This document shows, piece after piece, positions 53,186 to 56,220 of a DNA stretch of 56,220 nucleotides; the stretch's first letter is position 1; each line of letters starts with the position of its first letter. A program made the translations under genes and the position numbers. The stretch is from Sphingopyxis solisilvae (lineage in GTDB: Bacteria > Pseudomonadota > Alphaproteobacteria > Sphingomonadales > Sphingomonadaceae). Below the pieces are notes generated by a model that had not been told where the DNA came from, searched no databases, and saw only the letters and a list, made by a program, of their open reading frames with translations. The stretch is from contig NZ_JADKYM010000018.1 of NCBI RefSeq assembly GCF_015475875.1, forward strand, positions 1-56,220, given 5' to 3'.

Positions 53186-54781
53186 ATGGCCTCCCGCTCC
53201 CTCCCCCTTCCCCGCCGTCCCGCCGCCACTGCGCTGCCCGCCAACGACAGCATCCCGCTGCACGAACGTGTCCGCCATCGCGCGCTGCTGACCGTTGCGG
53301 TGATGGGCGCGTCGATCATGCAGATCCTCGATACGACGATCGCCAATGTCGCGATCCCGCATATGCAATCTGCGCTGGGCGCGACGAGCGAGACGGTGAC
53401 GTGGGTGCTGACCAGCTATATTTTGGCAAGCGCGGTCGCGATGCCGATTACCGGTTGGCTGGCCGACCGGATCGGGCGGCGCGAATTGTTCCTGATCGCG
53501 ATTTTCGGCTTCATCGTTGCATCGATGGCGTGCGGCGCGGCACAGTCGCTGGAACAGATGGTCGCCTTCCGCTTTTTGCAGGGGGTGTTCGCCGCCTTTA
53601 TCGGCCCGCTGTCGCAATCGGTGATGCTCGACATCAACCCGCCAGAACGCCATGCGCGCGCGATGTCGATCTGGGGCATGGGAATCATGATCGGGCCGAT
53701 CGTCGGCCCCGTGCTGGGCGGCTGGCTGACCGAGCAGGCGAGCTGGCGGTGGGTCTTTTACGTCAACCTGCCGTTCGGGCTGCTGACGCTGGCGCTGATG
53801 TGGGCGCTGTTGCCCGCGACGCGCAGGACGGACCGGCGGTTCGACCTGTTCGGCTTTTCGATGCTCGCGCTAGGGCTGGCGGCGCTGCAACTGATGCTCG
53901 ACCGCGGCGCGCATGCCGACTGGTTCGACAGCGTGGAAATCTGGATCGAATGCGGCGTCGCGGTCGCGTGTCTGTGGATATTCGTCATCCATATGATGAC
54001 CGCCAAGGCGCCGCTGTTCGCCCGCGCGATGCTGGCCGACCGCAATCTGGTCACCGCGATGGGGTTCATGGTCGTGGTCGGGGTGGTGATGTTCGCGTCG
54101 ATGGCGCTGTTGCCGCCGATGTTGCAGAATCTGTTCGGCTGGCCGGTGATCGACACCGGGCTTGCGCTGGCGGTGCGCGGCATCGGCATTTTGATGAGCA
54201 TGGCGGTCGCCGGGCGCCTGCTGGGCAAGGTCGATCCGCGCTGGCTGGTTGGGACCGGGCTGGCCATCGCCGCCTTTTCGCTGTGGCAGATGAGCCACTG
54301 GTCGTTGAACATGGGGATGGAGCCGGTGGTTGTCAGCGGGCTGATCCAGGGGCTGGGCATGGGGCTGATCTTCATTCCGCTCAACACCATGGCCTTCGCG
54401 ACGATCGCACCGCAGTTTCGCACCGACGCATCAAGCCTGCTCAATCTGTTCCGCAGCCTGGGCGCGTCGGTGGGCATTTCCATTGTGACGACCTTGCTGG
54501 CCACCAATTTGCAAACGAGCCACGCCGACCTGTCGGCGCATGTCACGAGCAGCTCGGTCAGCATCATCGACCCGTCGACCGCCGACCGGTTCGGCATCGC
54601 GGGCGAGACCGCGCTGGCGATGGTCAATGCCGAGATCAACCGGCAGGCGGCGATGGTCGCCTATATCGACGATTTCTGGGCGATGATGTGGATGACGCTG
54701 GCGGCGGTGCCGCTGGTGCTGTTGCTGCGGCCGCCGGGGGCAGCGGCGCCCAAGGCGTCGGCGGCGGATATGGGGCATTAG
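53186..54781 (+). CDS. emrB: DHA2 family multidrug efflux MFS transporter (EmrB)
   Basis: 531 residues with 14 expected helices. Motif A 'GWLADRIGRRELFLIAIFGF', motif C-like 'GIMIGPIVGPVLGGWLTEQA' and the DHA2 helix-1 motif 'IMQILDTTIANVAIPHMQSA' are clear. Together with EmrA it exports hydrophobic drugs using the proton gradient. A 277-base repeat-filled gap separates it from emrA, unusual for this operon, so expression may need read-through or a separate promoter. Confidence 0.95.
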   Translation: MASRSLPLPRRPAATALPANDSIPLHERVRHRALLTVAVMGASIMQILDTTIANVAIPHMQSALGATSETVTWVLTSYILASAVAMPITGWLADRIGRRELFLIAIFGFIVASMACGAAQSLEQMVAFRFLQGVFAAFIGPLSQSVMLDINPPERHARAMSIWGMGIMIGPIVGPVLGGWLTEQASWRWVFYVNLPFGLLTLALMWALLPATRRTDRRFDLFGFSMLALGLAALQLMLDRGAHADWFDSVEIWIECGVAVACLWIFVIHMMTAKAPLFARAMLADRNLVTAMGFMVVVGVVMFASMALLPPMLQNLFGWPVIDTGLALAVRGIGILMSMAVAGRLLGKVDPRWLVGTGLAIAAFSLWQMSHWSLNMGMEPVVVSGLIQGLGMGLIFIPLNTMAFATIAPQFRTDASSLLNLFRSLGASVGISIVTTLLATNLQTSHADLSAHVTSSSVSIIDPSTADRFGIAGETALAMVNAEINRQAAMVAYIDDFWAMMWMTLAAVPLVLLLRPPGAAAPKASAADMGH

Positions 54782-54816
54782 GTTGAGGCTGGTTTGGGGT
54801 GGGAAGCTGACGTTTG

Positions 54817-55074
54817 CTAGACCGCCGTCTCTTTCGCCTTTGCCTTCGCTTTCCTCTGCATAAACGCAACTGGGGCAGCGATCAAAAGCGCACCGATTGC
54901 TGAGGCAATAATCCGCGGACCGTTCGGTAAAAATCCCAGCACGGCCAGATGTAGCACCGGTAGTGCGAACAGATAGGTCAGCAGCGCATACGCCTTCGCG
55001 CGCCAAAGCAAGGCGAGGCCTATCAAATATGAGGCGAACGCTAATCCGCCCGCTGCGAGAGCGATGAAACTCAT
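54817..55074 (-). CDS. Small membrane protein, hypothetical
   Basis: 85 residues with two or three hydrophobic helices (about 4-24, 31-50, 53-72) and a strongly basic tail ('MQRKAKAKAKETAV'). Probably an inner-membrane protein with a cytoplasmic tail. I recognise no family. It converges with emrB. Confidence 0.65.
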   Translation of the reverse strand: MSFIALAAGGLAFASYLIGLALLWRAKAYALLTYLFALPVLHLAVLGFLPNGPRIIASAIGALLIAAPVAFMQRKAKAKAKETAV

Positions 55075-55428
55075 GGCCCCATCATAGCCGAAAGTAATAT
55101 GTCCACAATCGGTCGAAAGTCGACGTTAGCCCAATTTTCGTCATCCCGCCGAAGGCCGGGGTCTCGCCGGTGCTGAAATCCGAGCGGGCGAGATCCCGGC
55201 CTGCGCCGGAGGGAAACAGCGAGCCCACGTCGACCAGCCGCCCGTCCGACGCCCCCCGCCCTTGTCAACGACCCGCCACCCCCCTATCCCCGCGAACCGT
55301 GCCTTCGCGCACCCGCCGGGTGCCGCCACCAAAGATCACTTCCGCTGCCCCCTGCTCCCGCCACCCCTTATGTCGCACAGCTCAGCATCGGCGCGGGGCG
55401 GCGGGCGATTGCGATCGGCCTGGCGCTG
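55075..55428. other. Intergenic region with a degenerate inverted repeat
   Basis: About 354 bases. 55138-55215 holds a decayed palindromic repeat (gtcatcccgccgaaggccgg ... gatcccggcctgcgccgg). The rest is Pro/Arg-coding GC-rich sequence open in several frames. The true N-terminus of the following gene may lie near 55370-55428. Confidence 0.5.
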
Positions 55429-56106
55429 TTGATCCCGGCGCTGTTGCTGTTGATGCTGGTGGCTTTTGGGCTGCAAAAGCCGGTACCGGTCAAGGACCAG
55501 TCGGTCAGCGTGGTGAGCATCGCCGCGCCGCGGGCCGCGGACGAGGTAGCCGAAGCGAGCCCGCGTGCGAGCGAGCAAGCCGAAACCCCGCCGCGGCCCG
55601 AGCCCCCGACACCCGACGAACCGGTGCCGCCGAAAGCCGCCGAGCCGCTCGCCGCACCGACGCCGCCCGCGCCGCCCCAGCCCGTGCCACCGCCGCCGAC
55701 CGTCCCGAAGATCGGGGTGCGTCCGCCGGGCGGACAGGTTTACGGGCCGCCCAACACGGGGAGTGCTTCCTCATCCTATCGCGACACCGAACGGGTGGGG
55801 ACAGCGCCGAATGGCGAGCCGCTCTATGCCGCCGCCTGGTACCGCGAGCCGAGCGACGGCGAATTGCGCGGATATTTATCGACCGCCGACGGCCCCGGCT
55901 GGGGCCTGATCGCGTGCCGCACCGCGCCCGATTACCGGGTCGAGGATTGCGTCGGGCTGGACGAATATCCCAACGGATCGCAGATCATGCGCGCGGTGCT
56001 GGCCGCGGCGTGGCAATTCCGGGTGCGGCCCCCGCGGCTGGGCGGCAAGCCGATGGTGGGGGCGTGGGTGCGGATCCGGATCGATTATGGGGTGCGGCGG
56101 CGGTAG
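55429..56106 (+). CDS. TonB-like energy-transducer-type protein, start uncertain
   Basis: 225 residues from a TTG at 55429. An N-terminal membrane helix ('LLLLMLVAFGLQ') leads into a Pro/Ala/Glu-rich periplasmic span (about 35-90) and a C-terminal domain ('GWGLIACRTAPDYRVEDCVG', 'AAWQFRVRPPRLGGKPMVGA') found in sphingomonad TonB-like proteins. The frame stays open upstream but has no ATG or GTG. An ATG at 55370 is in another frame and would need a two-base change to join. A frameshift at the start or a rare start codon is possible. Confidence 0.65.
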   Translation: MIPALLLLMLVAFGLQKPVPVKDQSVSVVSIAAPRAADEVAEASPRASEQAETPPRPEPPTPDEPVPPKAAEPLAAPTPPAPPQPVPPPPTVPKIGVRPPGGQVYGPPNTGSASSSYRDTERVGTAPNGEPLYAAAWYREPSDGELRGYLSTADGPGWGLIACRTAPDYRVEDCVGLDEYPNGSQIMRAVLAAAWQFRVRPPRLGGKPMVGAWVRIRIDYGVRRR

Positions 56107-56130
56107 GTGGTGGGGAGTGGCTCAGCCGAT

Positions 56131-56220
56131 CCTCCCTGCGGCGAAGCCGTGGGGAGGGGGACCGTCGCCGCAGGCGATGGTGGAGGGGCAGCGACGGCAG
56201 CGCCAAAGCCCCTCCCCCTG
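56131..56220. repeat. Dispersed ~133-bp palindromic element, copy 7, cut by the window end
   Basis: The first ~90 bases match copy 3 (25939): 'cctccctgcggcgaagccgt', the gggagggggacc block and a 'ggtggaggggcag' block. Same orientation as 17681 and 25939. Confidence 0.85.

Overview
The window reads as a chromosomal segment of a high-GC alphaproteobacterium of the Sphingomonadaceae, most like Sphingopyxis. The evidence is gene content and order (divL, tsaE, amgK-murU, addB-addA and trxA on one strand; a DUF1013 regulator; glnB-glnA), frequent GTG/TTG starts, and a dense family of intergenic palindromes typical of this group. The genus is inferred. I see no rRNA, tRNA, prophage, insertion sequence, CRISPR array or plasmid backbone.

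Layout. 1-10500: DUF481 outer-membrane protein, small membrane protein, a coupled trcR / MBL hydrolase / GumN operon whose last gene is frameshifted, a LysR regulator divergent from an AzoR-type reductase, an OsmC/NTF2-like pair, a quinone oxidoreductase, DUF1192 and a HerA-like ATPase. 10500-20000: an orphan gene, clpA, an AbrB-Doc type toxin-antitoxin pair, map, a PQQ/haem alcohol dehydrogenase, and glnB-glnA behind a sigma-54-like promoter. 20000-27400: NTF2-like lipoprotein, a membrane protein with its XRE regulator, a PQQ sugar dehydrogenase, an M20 hydrolase, an aldehyde dehydrogenase and argJ. 27400-40750, all minus strand: trxA, addA, addB, murU, amgK, tsaE, divL and ahcY. 41100-56220: TPR protein, YqgE, peroxiredoxin, amn, chrA with a structured leader, a divergent SRPBCC/ArsR pair, M2 peptidase, alpha/beta hydrolase, DsbA-like isomerase, a marR-emrA-emrB efflux operon and a TonB-like protein.

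How it works together. The 27-41 kb block joins cell-cycle signalling (DivL, with Tyr in place of the phospho-accepting His), tRNA t6A synthesis, cell-wall sugar recycling (AmgK-MurU), double-strand-break repair (AddAB) and S-adenosylhomocysteine removal. Several regulators (ArsR, MarR, XRE) have near-perfect inverted repeats placed on readable promoters, so local autoregulatory circuits can be proposed from sequence.

No wholly new multi-gene system is evident. The most interesting items are the Tyr-type DivL, the ribosome-binding-site-sequestering leader of chrA, three unexplained regulatory motifs in the ahcY intergenic region, the leaderless-looking regulator promoters, and the roughly 133-bp palindromic element family, two relatives of which interrupt emrA-emrB.
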